64,000 nucleotides of DNA. Origin: Entonaema liquescens. Lineage: Eukaryota > Ascomycota > Sordariomycetes > Xylariales > Xylariaceae. The notes beneath the pieces are model-generated. The model made no database searches and was not told the origin of the DNA. It was given only the letters and a program-made list of their open reading frames with translations. A program made the translations under genes and the position numbers. Shown one piece after another: positions 10,226 through 22,904 of the stretch. The stretch is from contig CADCSX010000005.1 of NCBI GenBank assembly GCA_902805475.1, positions 1,933,501-1,997,500 on the forward strand, given 5' to 3'. Position 1 is the stretch's first letter. Every line of letters starts with the position of its first letter.

Positions 10226-13007
10226 AACTAAGCCAAGACTTTAGCTGCAGTTATTTTAGTATCGGGATGATTATTAATCAATCACGTGTCATAAAGCGTA
10301 TCCCAACCTCGTTTGAGCTTCTTTTCCTCTCATTTTCTGCTCGTGATTTACTCAGTAATAATCACTTCAGTTGACTTATACCTTACCTGACTTCTCAATA
10401 GGATTATCCGCTCACATATCTTATTAACTCAGAATACTCCAACTTTGAGGTCGCATTTTGCCATTTTCATTTAGTCAAGGTATGTTTCGAGCAATGTTAA
10501 GATCACTAGAACTAACAATTATCGTATAAAAACTACACCGATGCTTGCAGCAAGTTATCAAGGGATATATCTATCCTAGGTATCACCTCACTAGATCTGG
10601 GCTTGGTATATATCTCTTAAATCAGGATATGTTACTTCCGGATCATGTGTCTTCGTCATTGGCAAGTCTATGAGCATCTGCTTGTCTAATGCTACCTAGG
10701 CAATCTCCACGAACATATTCCACCTTCTTCAAACTCTGGAAACGCCGAGCATTAGCTAGGATGACCTTTATCTGAAAGTTCGAACTGGTCTCTCCCTTTT
10801 TCTTTTTATGGTCAACTGTTCTCTTTTCCTATATACGTAAGGGTTTGCAAGATAGCAAAGGCAGTCTTTGACATGTAAACCCGACTCTTTCTATACTCAT
10901 CCACGATCAATGAGTTCCCAGTACCATTCATAATATCTCTCTTTTGGCCAATCGCCATTCCTGCACTGTCTACTTACCGCCCTGCCTCCCCTTGTGCTCA
11001 CGTTAGACTGATATATGCTACCCTTGACTCACACCACCTTTCACAACTAATCAACGGAACCGTACAAACATCTAAGTGCGGCTTACATTTTCCTAAATGG
11101 TTCATGTTGACATGTTCCCTTAATAGTTTAACACATCTTTGTATTAGGCAGGCCGAAAACCATTGTTCTCAGGCTCTTCCATATTTCCGGCGAGTGTGTT
11201 TTGTATAGCGCATCTACCTTATGTTATAATCCAAATTTATTTATACCTAGGATGATTGTCTGCATAGTACTCGATCTCCTTTTTCAAGCCACCTGGAAAG
11301 TACCAGTGAAGCACGACCAGCATCCTAACGATACCAACACATCTGAAAGGATAAGCATGTGATCTCATTCCATGGAATTCTGTTTATGGATGTGCTATGA
11401 AAATGGAGGCATCTATGTTTAAATGTATAGCATATGATAATTCCGTGTGTTTACTCTCAGCCTTTGACATGGGGTTGTCATGGGAAAGAAAGGGGTCGAA
11501 ACAGTGGCTCACAGCTCATCACTTACTCTCAATGGGTTATATATTTCACGGAAATCCGAACCAATGTACTCGTTCCCCCGAGCTTTGGGGTTTACTAGGA
11601 CTCCAACTTTAGGACAGTTATTACCAGTCCCAACTGAGCAATGGGAGAGATTCGGATGTTCGATAGCCATGCCCTTTCAATGGGGTTTGAGCTGTTATGC
11701 GGTCACGTCGAGGTTCTTAGAAATATGACCAGGCATTGTGCTTTGTGGTGAGCTCTGAAAAATATCAGGGATCTAGGGATACTTGGATATCCTTTCATGG
11801 TATTCTTACAATTCCCGTTTTTCTTCTACTGCTTCAATACGCTCTATAGTTCTACACTAACCCATAGCTCTTGTCTTAAGAGGCTTGATCATATTGTTGA
11901 TCTTGTGGGAAGATGACGGTATGGCGTCTTCAGGCGCTCACTGGTCGTCGTCAAACATCCAGTCCTATTATTCACATGAATTAGGTAGTTCTGGTTGATT
12001 CTAGTCTGTGACAATCGCCGCCTGCTATTGAACCCTTCCTTGTTGGATATTCTATCATACATGTTAACCCCATAACACCATAACCTGGGATGATCCCCCC
12101 TATTCGTCAGCCAAACTTGATCTCTTGTTGAACTGTTATGTGGTATCCCCATATTTCCCGTGAGGAAGATGTCGTCCTAATTAGTGGGCTCTGTGTTCCC
12201 TTTGATGCTAGTCCCCTGTCTGATGCCGTATGGTGACGCCGCTCCTGTTGACTTCCTCACCGTCCACCGTCCACCGTCCGCCATCTACAGTCCACCCGGC
12301 CGGCTTCTACCGACTCCTACCGGCGCCTTACCGGCGCCCTTCCGGCCCCCTAGAGGCGTCACTCTGAGTCCTTCCCGCCGTTCTTTGACTCCCCTGCCGG
12401 CCCCCCTCCAACTCCCCTATGATTGCCCCTCCGATTTCCCTATAGTCGCCCCTCCAACACCCTGCCGGGCTAGGCCACAAAGCTAAGCCGCGAAGCTAAG
12501 CCGCAGTGAGACCTCACGATCGAGGGGTAGGTACCCAAGTCTGTAGTCTAGGATACCTAACAGTTTCTAGTGTGCAGCATTCTTTCCTGCCTGCCCTAAC
12601 TTTGCCCTAAGTCTGCCCTTAAACTTTTGCCACTCTGTTCCTAAAACAAACATCCATCTTACCACCAACACCATTCCTCTAAAACCTTCCTCTTTCCAAC
12701 CCAATTCATCTCATACTTGCACATCCACGTCTAGACTTGCAGGAGCACATTAGTTCATCAAATTCCTTCTCAAACTGCGAACTGTGCTTTGCAAATTGCA
12801 GACCACTATCCTCACTACCCTCCCTCTCTACCCTCTCTCTACCCTCTCTCTACTCTCTCTCTCGACGCATTGATTTCCCCAGCGCCTCTGTCTAAGGCGA
12901 TCTTTCCCCTCTTCCCGTGTTCAAACTGAACACTCGCACACATTACCTTTGCACTACTATACATACAAACCTTGCACTTGAGTTAACATTGACTTGTATT
13001 CGTGACC
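10226..13007. other. Long spacer upstream of DNMT5
   Basis: No convincing gene. A GC-rich, proline-coding-looking stretch at about 12180-12490 contains short tandem words (ACCGTCC repeats near 12262, AAGCTAAGCCGC repeated near 12480-12503) and is rated low complexity. A pyrimidine-rich CTCTCTACC tract at about 12820-12865 is typical of a fungal core promoter or 5' UTR and probably belongs to the downstream gene. Confidence 0.55.
12815..12870 (+). promoter_or_regulatory. CT-rich tract, probable DNMT5 promoter or 5' UTR element
   Basis: A repeated CTACCCTCTCT pattern ends about 140 bases before the start codon at 13008. Pyrimidine stretches of this kind often lie just upstream of fungal transcription starts. 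Assignment is by position only. Confidence 0.4.
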
Positions 13008-16000
13008 ATGCCGCCGAAACTCGCTGGCACGCCACGCAAAGTGGCTGCTAGCCGTTCTCGGGCAGAAAAACGTGCTAATGAAGACCCTCCTGAAGGAGCA
13101 AATGCTAACCAAAGCAATAATCGCCATGGAGCAAAAAGGCAGAAGAGAGCTCCCCAACCTCATGAAGACTCCGAGGATGACCAAGATTTCGATAATGAAG
13201 ACGACTTCGATGATAACGAGGATACTGCCAAGAATCGCTTAAACGAAAGCTTACCCCCTATAAGCAACGTTTACGCAGCATTTGAGGACATTGCACGCCG
13301 ATCGCAGGATTTGCTCAATGATGATAGCAAAATTCATCTTCGCGTTGCAACCCTGTGTTCCGGAACAGAATCCCCGATATTTGCATTAAAGATGCTTCAA
13401 GAATCTTTTGATCGAATGCAGCCCGGAAGACAATTTTTGAAGTTTACTCATGTCTTCAGCGCCGAAATCGAGCCTTTCAAACAGGCTTACATCGCGCGAA
13501 ACACAGAAGGGGCTATCATATTTAACAATGTCCTAGATTTCATCGATCCTAAAGACCTCACAGCGTAAGCCTATTTCTTACCCATGAGCAGTTACGTGCA
13601 TAGCTAATATTATAATTAGGCCTACTGCAATGGGCGCAATGGAAAAAATCCCCGGAGACATTGACATTCTCATTGCCGGGTGTTCTTGTGTAGATTTTTC
13701 TACATTAAACTCACGAAAGAGCAAGGACTATTCCAGTAAAGTCGTCGCAATCGGGAACGAGTTAACGGAGAATATCGAGAAGGAAGTTGGCGACTACAAT
13801 GAGTCGCATTTCAAAACGGTCAATGAAAATTTCACCAACCTCCTTAAGAATATCAACGAAATGGGGGCGTCGGGACAGACATTCTTTTCGATGCTCAAGT
13901 ATGTAAAAGACCATCGACCTAAGATTGTTATTCTCGAGAATGTCATGGGAGCGCCTTGGAAGAATACCGTAGACATATGGTTTCCTTTTGTCGGGTATAA
14001 AGCCGTCTTCGTCAAGGCGGATACAAAAGATTATTATATCCCTCAAACCCGGAACCGCGGCTATCTTGTTGCTGTCGACAAGAATGTTTTTACGGGCAAA
14101 GATGCAGACGATATTACTGAGAAATGGTCTAGGTTGATGAAAGAGCTTACTAGACGAGCGTCTGCGCCCGTGAATTCATGGTTGTTGCCTCCGGCCCACC
14201 CGATGACCGAACGAGCCCGTCAAGATGATTCAGAGAAGGCATTGCATCCGTCGTGGGATGCCAAATGGGAGCGAAGCAAGGCCCGTGCTCAACTTGTCCG
14301 CGAGAGGGAAGGGCTTGGTCATTCTCATCCACTGACAAATTGGAGTTATACCCAACCAGGGCAACCTTATGATCGTATGGATCGGCTCGTGATCCTCACA
14401 CAGTCAAAACGTGTTTTGGACTGTATCGATATCCAACACTTGCGAGCGGCAAAGGCTGGGTACGACTCCAGGTTCAAGAACCGTATCCAGGATCTTAGCC
14501 AGAACATAGACCGAACTCATGTCAACACTCCGTTCGGAATCACCGGGTGCATCACTCCAGCCGGTATACATTGGTTAACCGACCAGTGCAGGATCCTCTC
14601 CGGTTATGAGATGCTGGGCTTACAGGGGCTACCGCTCAACCGTCTCCAGTTCGTAACGGAGGTTCAACAGGAACTGCGAGATCTCGCTGGCAACGCAATG
14701 AGCACAACAGTGGTTGGTACCGCTCTCGTGGCTATCTTGAAAGCAATTAAAGAGACGCCTCGCGGTTTAAACGCTGCCTTTCCCATGCCGTTGAAGATGA
14801 ATCAGATGAAGATCGATCGGCAGGTTACAGAGCCTAAACTAAAAGAACTTTCAGACTTTAGCACAACGACTGGTCTGTCTTTTCAGAAGCTATCCTTGAC
14901 AGAACTGTTTAAAAGGTGCAGGAGGTACTGCTTTTGCAATGGAGCAGCGAAGTACAGTACTGATGACTTCTTGGAGTGTACTGTATGTTCCGTCATTCGC
15001 TGCAAGTGGTGCGCTGGGAACCCGCCACATAACTTCCGCCCTATAAAGCGACCCTCAAACTTCTCATTACTAGTGGAAGTAGAGCAAGAACTCATGCGAT
15101 TTTTCCCAAGCACAATTATGGGTTTAGCTAGCGCAAAGTACCAGACTGATCTTCCTCCGGGGAGCACCATTATCGGGAACTCTTCTATCATGAAGCATCT
15201 TGCTCATACCACTTTCTACTTCAAGAGTACTCATATTACAGAGGCAGTGGCTGTCTGTTATACAGACAACTTGGGTTTCGAATTAAGGGCTATCCTATCG
15301 GAGAAAGTGATTACTTGGTACTTGTACCTCGATGCGTAGAGTGCATATGGGGAAGAGTTCCGAAAACAGTTAAATCCAGAACATGTTCGACTAGAGCAAC
15401 CCGTCGCAAAAGCTATTACTTACGACGGCGCGTCTAGCATCCTCCCCACATTTGATTCCTGGAAGTTCTGGTGTTTCAATGGAGAATCGCTCCGAGTAGA
15501 AATCAACAAGACGACTGATGGTACTCTACAAGTTATGGCGATTGATCCCTTCTTAGATTCGGCAGAGTGGACCAAAGATTTATTAGCAGTCTATGGAAAT
15601 TACCACCACCGACCTGACTGTGACGCCCCGGATAATACCCTTCACGTCTTTGACGGGAAGAAATTATTCTTCTTTAAGGAATCCGTGCGAACTAGAGCAC
15701 CCGAGCAAGATACTTACATCATCTCGGAAGAGTGCCGGCTTCTAGAAAGTCATGAGTATCGGGAGATCTTACTTAGGTTCAAAGCTTGTGTGGATTTCCA
15801 AAAGCTAGAACCAGGTGTAAGAACTGTTGATGCCCGAGTGGATGGGTTTTGGGCTAGTCCCCGGGTTATCGAGCCTGACTTTTCCTCCTCGATGGCAAAA
15901 CCGAAGCACTTAGAGCTTGTTAAGATTCCTGAGCCGGGACTGGAACCCTTCACCATTCACGAACAAGACCCCAATCAGCAGGTTTTAGCTGAATTATTAT

Positions 16001-19000
16001 TCACGAGAGACAAGCATTGTGACCAATATGGTCTCATCAGTAAATATGAGTTTCTTACTGATGTTAAAGGAGAATGGATCACCGTGGAGAAAGACGAGCT
16101 ACCTCACTTTTATGATTTCGTCTCCCATATTAATGTCAGGTTTCCCAGCTTCGGGAATCTCGATTTTAAATATGCGATGACAGGCATTGGCTCTTGGGTG
16201 GAGAAGCTTAGCAATTGGAGGCTCAAAGTTGATGTTCGGGACTCTCCTTTCGGACAGCTACCGCGAGCCCAGTGGCTCCTAGCTGAAAAGCCCAAAGTCG
16301 GTATCAAATGGGTTCAACACTGTCATTCTGATGCCATGGCGGCATTTGAAAGCCACGCGAAGAACCGAATCCCTACCTTTGAAGCAAGGGTTAAGGTTCA
16401 TCCAACTTTGCTGAAAGACAAGTTAATATATCCGGACCGGTTTGTAACCATGGTACAGTACTTGATAAACCCGAAGCCTCTTGCATACAAAGCAGCAGCA
16501 CATTTGCCGCCGACCAAGAACTCTGCCGCTGAAGTAACTGCATATACTCAGGTCGAGCGTAATGCTATCACGTACGAAAACATGCAGCTCCATTCCGACG
16601 GTTCTGCAAAGCACACCTTCGTGCCGTTCCGGAAATCGTTAAAGACCGTGGCAGAGACCGAACTCCCCCAAGGCATTTCGGAAGAGGTTAAGGCTGGATT
16701 GCCTATGAAAATGAAATCATTCAAAGCGGGACTGAGCGCGTTCCAGTCTCGATCCCTCGTCTGGACGCTTTGGCGTGAGATGTACAAGCCCAAGTTCACA
16801 GAGAGAGAGCTTGAAGAGGAAATGGTGCCGGATCTGAAATTACGACTCGTCGGTCGTGTCGAACGCAAAGCCTGTCACCATGGCGGTATACTTGCGGACG
16901 ACGTCGGCTACGGCAAGACTGTCATTATGTTGGCGCTCATGCACCACCAGTATGACTTCGACAAAGAGCAGTCTAAAGATTTACGTGAGAGCAAAAACCC
17001 ACATCGCATACATCTAAAAGCTAGTCTTGTGTTAGTACCTTTACATCTGGTCGACCAGTGGGCTAGTGAAGCACGCAAGTTTCTGCCTATCCGCTCTGAT
17101 GAAGTGGTCACAGTCAAGACACTTACGGACCTTGTGGATGACGAGACCTGGAGTGTTCTCAACGATTTGCGAAATGCGAGGCTTATTATTGTAAATCTTG
17201 AATGCATTACAAAGCCCAAGTACTTCCGAACCCTCGCCAAACTGGCAGGATCTTTGGATCCACCCTGCTGCGAAAATGACCGCAAAGACTTCAAAGACTC
17301 TCGCTTCCAGCGCCGCGTCGTAGGAGATTGGTACGAGGACTCTGCACGTGCAGCTGGGGACCACGCTGGGAAGTTGCTGAAGATAGCCTCGGGAAACCAG
17401 ATTGATACCGAAGAGCTCAAGAAGGTATATCATGAAATTGAGGACCGCCGCGAAGCACGCACAAAGATTTATCGAGACTATTCAACGGACTATGAAAGTT
17501 CTGTCACAACTGCCGTCGTGCCGGCACACACGAGAGTATCCCAAGAAGCATGTCGAGACTTTATGAAGAACTACAAAAGTTCAATCAGAACTTCTACCAA
17601 ACCGCAGGAGCCACAGGTATCTCAAAAATTCACATCGGCAGAGGAGATGATTCCTCAAGTCGATTCCCAGGATGCGGATAAAGAGTTGTCATGTATACCG
17701 GGAAGCTTCACTCACGTGTTGGAAGCTTTTACCTTCGCCCGGGTAGTGTACGACGAATTCTCCTACGAAGACTTTGTATCAACCCTTTTCGTCGCTAATT
17801 TGGAAGCCTATTCGAAGTGGATCCTTTCCGCGACGCCACCGACAAAGGACTTAGCAGCCGTATGTTACACTGCTAAGCATTTCAACGTCCACGTAGCTCG
17901 TCCAATTCGCCGTCGACAGGGGATGCCTCAGATCACCAACGGCCCTGCATTGGAAGATAGAAGTAATGCAGAAGACATACATATCCCCAGGTTTTTGTCT
18001 GATCAAGCCGTCCGTGAACGGCACCAGCAGGGGATGAAGTTCTTGGAGCATTTTGCTACTTCTAATCCTCTCGACGAGGATCTTGCTGGCGGAATCGAAT
18101 TTAAGGAAAAGGTTTTGGTATGCGAGATGTGTCCTTACGAATCAGTTCATTATCACGACCTTGAGCAAGAGCTGCGGTCTCATAATTTTGATGCGAATCT
18201 CTTACCGAGAGAATCTCGTCTCTTATTGCAGCCGCTTATAGGCGATGAATGGAGCACCAACGGGAAGCAAGTTGCTGCCATTGCGTTAATTTCCCGCTCC
18301 TCTCACGGAAACTGGCTCAGGTCAGCATATGCTACGTCGTGTCTTATAGAGCAGCGCAAGGTTGTGCGCGACAATGCCCTTCGCACTTTCAAAATCGTAG
18401 CCGAGAAAGCCATCTGGCTCTCCAAGCGTATTTGGGAGAATGAGCAGGAGAGGAAGTTCGAGAACGGCAGGAATGCTAGCACTGATATCTACTTGCTTCT
18501 TAGAGATATCTGGAAGAAAGATCTCGCTGCCTGTGGTGGATTTGATGCCTGGTACGAGCTGTCATCCCTCATCGTTCCCAGGGGAAAAGAGGAACATAAA
18601 GAATATGTCGAGAAAGTCAAAAAGGCTCACGGCGACTTCCTCTTGAACGAAGAGCAATTCTTTAGTACTGCCAACACGTTAACCTCGAACACATGGATTG
18701 ATTATTACCACTTGCAAGCTCTTGATCTCGATGCCATAGACGAAGAAGAAGCCATGAGTCTGGTACAGGATTTGGCCCGTGTCCACAAGGACAAGAAGAT
18801 CAATGTTAGAGAAGGCAATGCACTATCTTTTTTGAAAGATCTCGTCAATGGAGCCCAGGCGGACTATAGGATGCCCAGGGAGAGTCAGAATATCCGACCG
18901 GCGAATTTTACACTTGAGCAAGTGAAAAAGGCCACGACCAAGGAAAGCCTTCAAGGTCTATGTCGTACTGCAAACATCCCCTTCAATCCTGAAGATGAGA

Positions 19001-20322
19001 TTAAGGATCTTAAGAAACTCTTGGAAGATGCCACGGGGAAAGACTTTGATGAATCCGACCTTGGCGAAGACGTCAAATTCGACGCCATGAAGCATTTAAG
19101 ATACCCTCGATTCGGTGGAATTAGAGTAATTCGAGGTGGGAGGTATACGTTCACCGGGAATGATGTGAGCGACACTTCGATCGAGTTGCGTAAGGCTTTT
19201 GTGAAAGCCGTTGATGCGATCAAGCAAGAGCGAATTGCCAATAATCTTACGGATGAGAGCACAAGAATGACCTGCGATCAGTGCGGAGAAAAGACGCTCA
19301 GGGAGAACCTACACATCGTTTGCGAATGTGGTCACGTACTTTGCAAAGATCATCTCGGCCAAGTCTACTGTGGCAAGGATAACGGTGCTCTTTGCTCATC
19401 TTTGCTGGAAGGCTCAACTATGCCGCTGCAAAAGGTCAATATGCCCCAGCGACGTCTTGACCCCGATGACGGTACGCAGGAGGATGCCCTGTGCCCTAAA
19501 ATCAGCTCAAAGATTCAGATGTTAATTAACACGGTGAAGAAAATCCCCAACGACGAGTACGGTCTTGTATTCTTTCAATACACCAGCCAGCTCGAAGAAC
19601 TCCAGCATGCCCTGAAGAAAAATGGAATTGGGTTCGTCTATAATGAGCCTTCCCGAAAAGGGCATAATGTTGATTTGCGACTGGACGATGAAATGGGATC
19701 TCTCAACAAATTGAGCAGCTTGAAAATAGCCAAGCTTCGCGGTAGATGTGACGAGCGCGGCCTTTCATGGTCAGAAAAAGAAAGTGTTGAAGAATTGAGA
19801 ACCAAACTCAAGGGCTGGAAGAAAGAACACCCGAAAACAAAGCATCCTAAGATCCGACTCTTGCGAATCAATGACGTTTCATCCGCAGGATCGAACTTTC
19901 AATATGCGAATCATGTCATGTTCGTAAGCCCCTTCGTTGATGATCTACAGGAGAAGTACAACGCCTGCATGAAGCAAGCGAAAGGCAGATGCATTCGCTA
20001 TGGACAGAAAAAGGTAGTACAGATCTACCACTTCGTCACTGCCAACACCATAGAAGTTGACATCTTGGAGCTACGATCACAAAGTCACATTCTTGTTTGC
20101 CCTGGGAAAGCCGATGGAAGACTTGAACCTGCCCCACTGGCGAAAAGGAAGATGAAGGAGCATAGTACCGATGAGGATATCGTCATGACTGATGCGGCTG
20201 AAGTTTCTCAGTCTGGTAACGCAGATGGAGAGGAGAGAATCTCATCAAACCTTAGCGAACAAGATATCTGGAAAGCCATGAACGAGATGAATTGGTTGAC
20301 CACGGTGGGCATTGAGTACTAA
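13008..20322 (+). pseudogene. DNMT5: DNMT5-type DNA methyltransferase/SNF2 ATPase, interrupted by one TAG
   Basis: DNMT5 enzymes are ATP-dependent maintenance cytosine methyltransferases acting on hemimethylated CpG in the nucleus. Model: join(13008..13564, 13620..20322); 2,420 codons with one internal stop, close to the roughly 2,400-residue family length. Order: acidic low-complexity N-tail (about 1-95); methyltransferase motif I VATLCSGTES (about 113-122), GCSCVDFS with the likely catalytic Cys209, VILENV with Glu292, QTRNRG (328-333), LAGNAMS (541-547); a Cys-rich stretch (about 620-660); SNF2 Walker A DVGYGKT with Lys1285, the DE box at 1564-1565, LSATP; a RING-like C4 region (about 2071-2110); helicase motif VI KGRCIRYGQ with Arg2309 and Arg2312. 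No chromodomain is visible. Codon 759 (15337-15339) is TAG; the same frame then stays open to 20322. As read, only a 758-residue methyltransferase half would be made. Confidence 0.9.
15337..15339 (+). other. In-frame TAG splitting DNMT5
   Basis: It follows WYLYLDA and precedes SAYGEEFRKQ in the same frame. Restricting translation to the longest frames gives two apparent genes, 13008-15339 and from 15535. No ATG lies near the break that looks like a natural second start; the first ATG after it, at 15535, is inside conserved-looking sequence. Confidence 0.85.
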
Positions 20323-21126
20323 TTCTCGGTGACTACGAAGAGTAAGTTGAATATATTCCTACGCTCTCTATTAAACTTATTTAATAGTTTTGGTCGAACT
20401 AACAGGCAGTAACACAGGAAGAGGAATGAGTAATAGATAGCCAGAGAGGCTATTTCGTGTGGCCACATACGGACCACAAAAGGACTGCGATGATTTACCC
20501 GCATGAGGCAGAGAGCACGAGCAGAAAAGGACCTAGAAACCCAAAAAAAAGAACCAAAATAAGAAAATACAAAAAAAAAAAAAAGCCCAACCACCACTAC
20601 CTTTGCAACTTTGAGCATGGATTGATTTCCTATCTTTCTTTCTTTCACACGGTCTCCGCGCCACGGATACTGCGACACCGAACAGACAAGAGGGACACCA
20701 CGATCGCACGTATAGGCAGTTATGGACGACATTACTTTTTTTTGAACTTTGGGAGTAGCCCTCCTTTTAATCGTTGATCAGATTCGTTTAGCAGCTTAAT
20801 CGATTGCTTTCCGTTAATACATGACGCCATAGAGTATATGCTTTGATTCTTGTGATATGCTTCGTAGATGAGGAATTCCTCTAAAATAGGGGCGTCTAAG
20901 CCCCTTGCCTCTAAGACTAGTAGCACGTAGTGAGAGTGAGATGATGTATAAACCGAAACACCCCTTGCTTAGATGGGTCTTTTAAATACCCCGTAGAGTA
21001 CACGAAGGCCAGGAACTAATCTGGTAGCCGTCTTCTTCGTAATTAACGTGGCGACAACATCATACATACATTAAGCGCCCTAAACATACATCCTCTCCCC
21101 CTGAACTAACCTACTAACCTACTAAC
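20323..21126. other. Convergent spacer
   Basis: Between the ends of DNMT5 and the ureidoglycolate lyase remnant. It has a 14-base poly-A run at 20571-20584. A CCTACTAA tandem (about three copies) ends the spacer near 21104-21130. No gene is supported. Confidence 0.55.
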
Positions 21127-21880
21127 CTACAGTTTCGAGCCCCCCTCTCCTCTTCGCAACTGCCCAGACACGCGAACCTTGATCCTCGGACCATCCTCCC
21201 CCCCGCCCTCAAGGGCAGCCTCCTGACAATCCTCCACTGGCTCGTCGTTCGCAAACTGCACGACCACAAAATCAACCGCAGACCCGGGGGCTCCCAGCGC
21301 GGCCATCGGCGCATGCCACGTCCCCGCGCCATACGTCACGGCCTGCGACCCCGTCGCCAGAAACGCGCGGATGCGGCTTAGATCCGGCATCCCGCGGCCC
21401 GGGCCGCCTTCTGGTACGGGGAGCCCGTTTTCTGCGCTGGTGGGGGTAGCGTTGGTGCTACGATGACGAGATAGTGCACCGAAGAGGAGGAAGAGGAGCT
21501 GGTGCTGAGAGGCACGAAGGTCTGCGTGGTGAAGGGGTGTCGCTCGAGGATCTGCACGCCGAACAGACCCCCTCCTGTTTCCGGCTCTGGGTCTGGGTCT
21601 AGCTCCCGCGCGCCGCACACAAACATGGTGGTCCGTGGAGTAGCCGGCTTCCGGCTCGGAGCCTGTGCGTATAGGTCCCGCAGAGGGGACGCTAGGCCCC
21701 GGTACTGGATTGCGGTGCCCTGGTTGGCAGATACGGCGCCGAAGCCCTGGGGTAGAAGAGATGGAGAAGAAGAAGCGGCGGAGGGATGGAGGTCCGGGGC
21801 CGGGTTGGTTAGGACGGCGCCGAAGGGGGCGAGGCGTTAGGGGTTAGGGGCTCGGTTGGGATGGTGAGGGGGTGTGGAGG
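21127..21880 (-). pseudogene. Ureidoglycolate lyase, frame-broken, with SKL terminus
   Basis: Ureidoglycolate lyase converts ureidoglycolate to glyoxylate and urea at the end of purine (allantoin) breakdown. Family features are clear but lie in different frames: N-terminal TIPTEPLTPN, then APFGAVLTNP, GFGAVSANQGTAIQYRGL, APSRKPATPRTTMFVCGAR, HYLVIVAPTLPP, and finally LPVPEG, DLSRIRAF and QAVTYGAGTWHAPM with DFVVVQFAN. Two single-base losses explain the changes: about 21832 (inside the expected Ala-Phe-Ala) and the five-base G run at 21442-21446. A proper in-frame start is also not evident. The last residues are SKL, a peroxisomal targeting signal type 1. The frame is otherwise well kept, so recent decay or assembly error are both possible. 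Confidence 0.78.
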
Positions 21881-22562
21881 AGGGTGTGTATGAGCATTTT
21901 TAATAGGGATTGTTAATGGAATTAATTTTATTATTATCAAGGTACTTATTTAGTTATGATCTCTTATTTTTACTGCCTCTTTGAATTTCTCTACGCAGGG
22001 GTTATTTGCTGGGAGATGAGGTGAGGTGAAGAGGCATGTGAATGTGAATGTGAATAGGTACCTGCCTATAATCTTGGGATTGGGGGCGGTGGCATGGGTT
22101 GGTACTGGGATAAGGTATAGGTTTAGTGTGGAGAGGGAAATTGTTAGTATTTTGGTGGTGAATTGGTGATGATGATATCAGATGCTAACAATTATGAGAA
22201 ATTACCCTGTCAAGTGGGTCGAGACGCTGTCCAATGAAGAGCCAGGGTTACCCTTCAAGTTGGTGTTTGCCTACAGTCGCGACATCCTTTTTATTTTCTT
22301 CTTCCCAAAGAGTTTATTTCTCTCTGGAAGTTCCTCCAGTGACTCCAGTCTCATTCGCTATTTTATTGTTTGTCGTTCGTTGTTTGCATTCGGGTAGCGT
22401 TCTTTTGGGTTGCGCGCGTTGAGGCTATTAGTGATACCCCCCCATACATGTGAGTCTCTCATCTCTAGTAGAGGTAACGCTAAGACTAATAGGGATTTAG
22501 GCTGTCATCGTGTGTATATCGAATAGTAGTGAAATTCAATTCGCATCAGCAGAGACAATTCA
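21881..22562. other. Spacer, no gene recognised
   Basis: Mixed-composition sequence with a run of GTGAATGTGAATGTGAATAG near 22036. The frames here are not convincing. Confidence 0.5.
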
Positions 22563-22904
22563 ATGGCGAATGAGTCAAGGTCTTACCTATGTGGTTTATT
22601 CCACAGTAGACCGAGATCCAATCCAAGACCGCCTACAGATAATGGATTACGAGGAGTTGAATTCTCCCCAAGATCCTCTTTTGCAAGTTCGGTGGCTCCT
22701 CCAGTCGTCGCATCCTCTTCGTCACAGCCGGGCCGTCCTCCAGTGGCCCTCAATAACCCGGAACTAGCTGGGTACTACTCGCCTCCAGCACCTAGGATGA
22801 TACCACCACCGAACCCGTCTCAGGAATTAAGGGGCTACTATGCTCCTGAGCCGGCCCCTGTTCCGCAGCCGAGGAGATATCCTACGAAGGTGTCATATTC
22901 GTAA
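22563..22904 (+). CDS. Small proline-rich hypothetical protein
   Basis: Not a recognised family. The open frame encodes 113 residues with an Arg/Ser-rich first half and a Pro-rich second half. It holds two copies of a Glu-Leu-(Ala/Arg)-Gly-Tyr-Tyr-(Ser/Ala)-Pro motif (ELAGYYSPP and ELRGYYAPE). It is Pro-rich like the gene starting at 23770, on the same strand. No signal peptide or membrane segment. It may be an exon of a longer gene; the start codon is chosen only as the first ATG of the frame. Confidence 0.4.
   Translation: MANESRSYLCGLFHSRPRSNPRPPTDNGLRGVEFSPRSSFASSVAPPVVASSSSQPGRPPVALNNPELAGYYSPPAPRMIPPPNPSQELRGYYAPEPAPVPQPRRYPTKVSYS

Noticed and set aside
12184..12486. 100-residue proline-rich frame
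   Set aside because: Low-complexity GC-rich sequence with short tandem words; no ATG-start support and no family.
15251..15339. A phase-0 90-nt intron (GTC...TAG) that would remove the DNMT5 stop
   Set aside because: GTCTGT to GCGTAG keeps frame, but it would delete about 30 residues (CYTDNLGFELRAIL...) that look like conserved coding sequence, and there is no clear branch site.
15340..15345. Programmed stop-codon readthrough in DNMT5
   Set aside because: The bases after TAG (AGTGCA) do not match known readthrough contexts such as CARYYA or CTA. It cannot be excluded without data.
15535..20322. A separate SNF2 gene starting at 15535
   Set aside because: The frame continues without change upstream of 15535 to the TAG, and the region between looks coding, so this is the second half of DNMT5.
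20319..20732. Minus-strand frame opposite the DNMT5 3' end
   Set aside because: It is driven by poly-A/T sequence read as Phe runs; no support.
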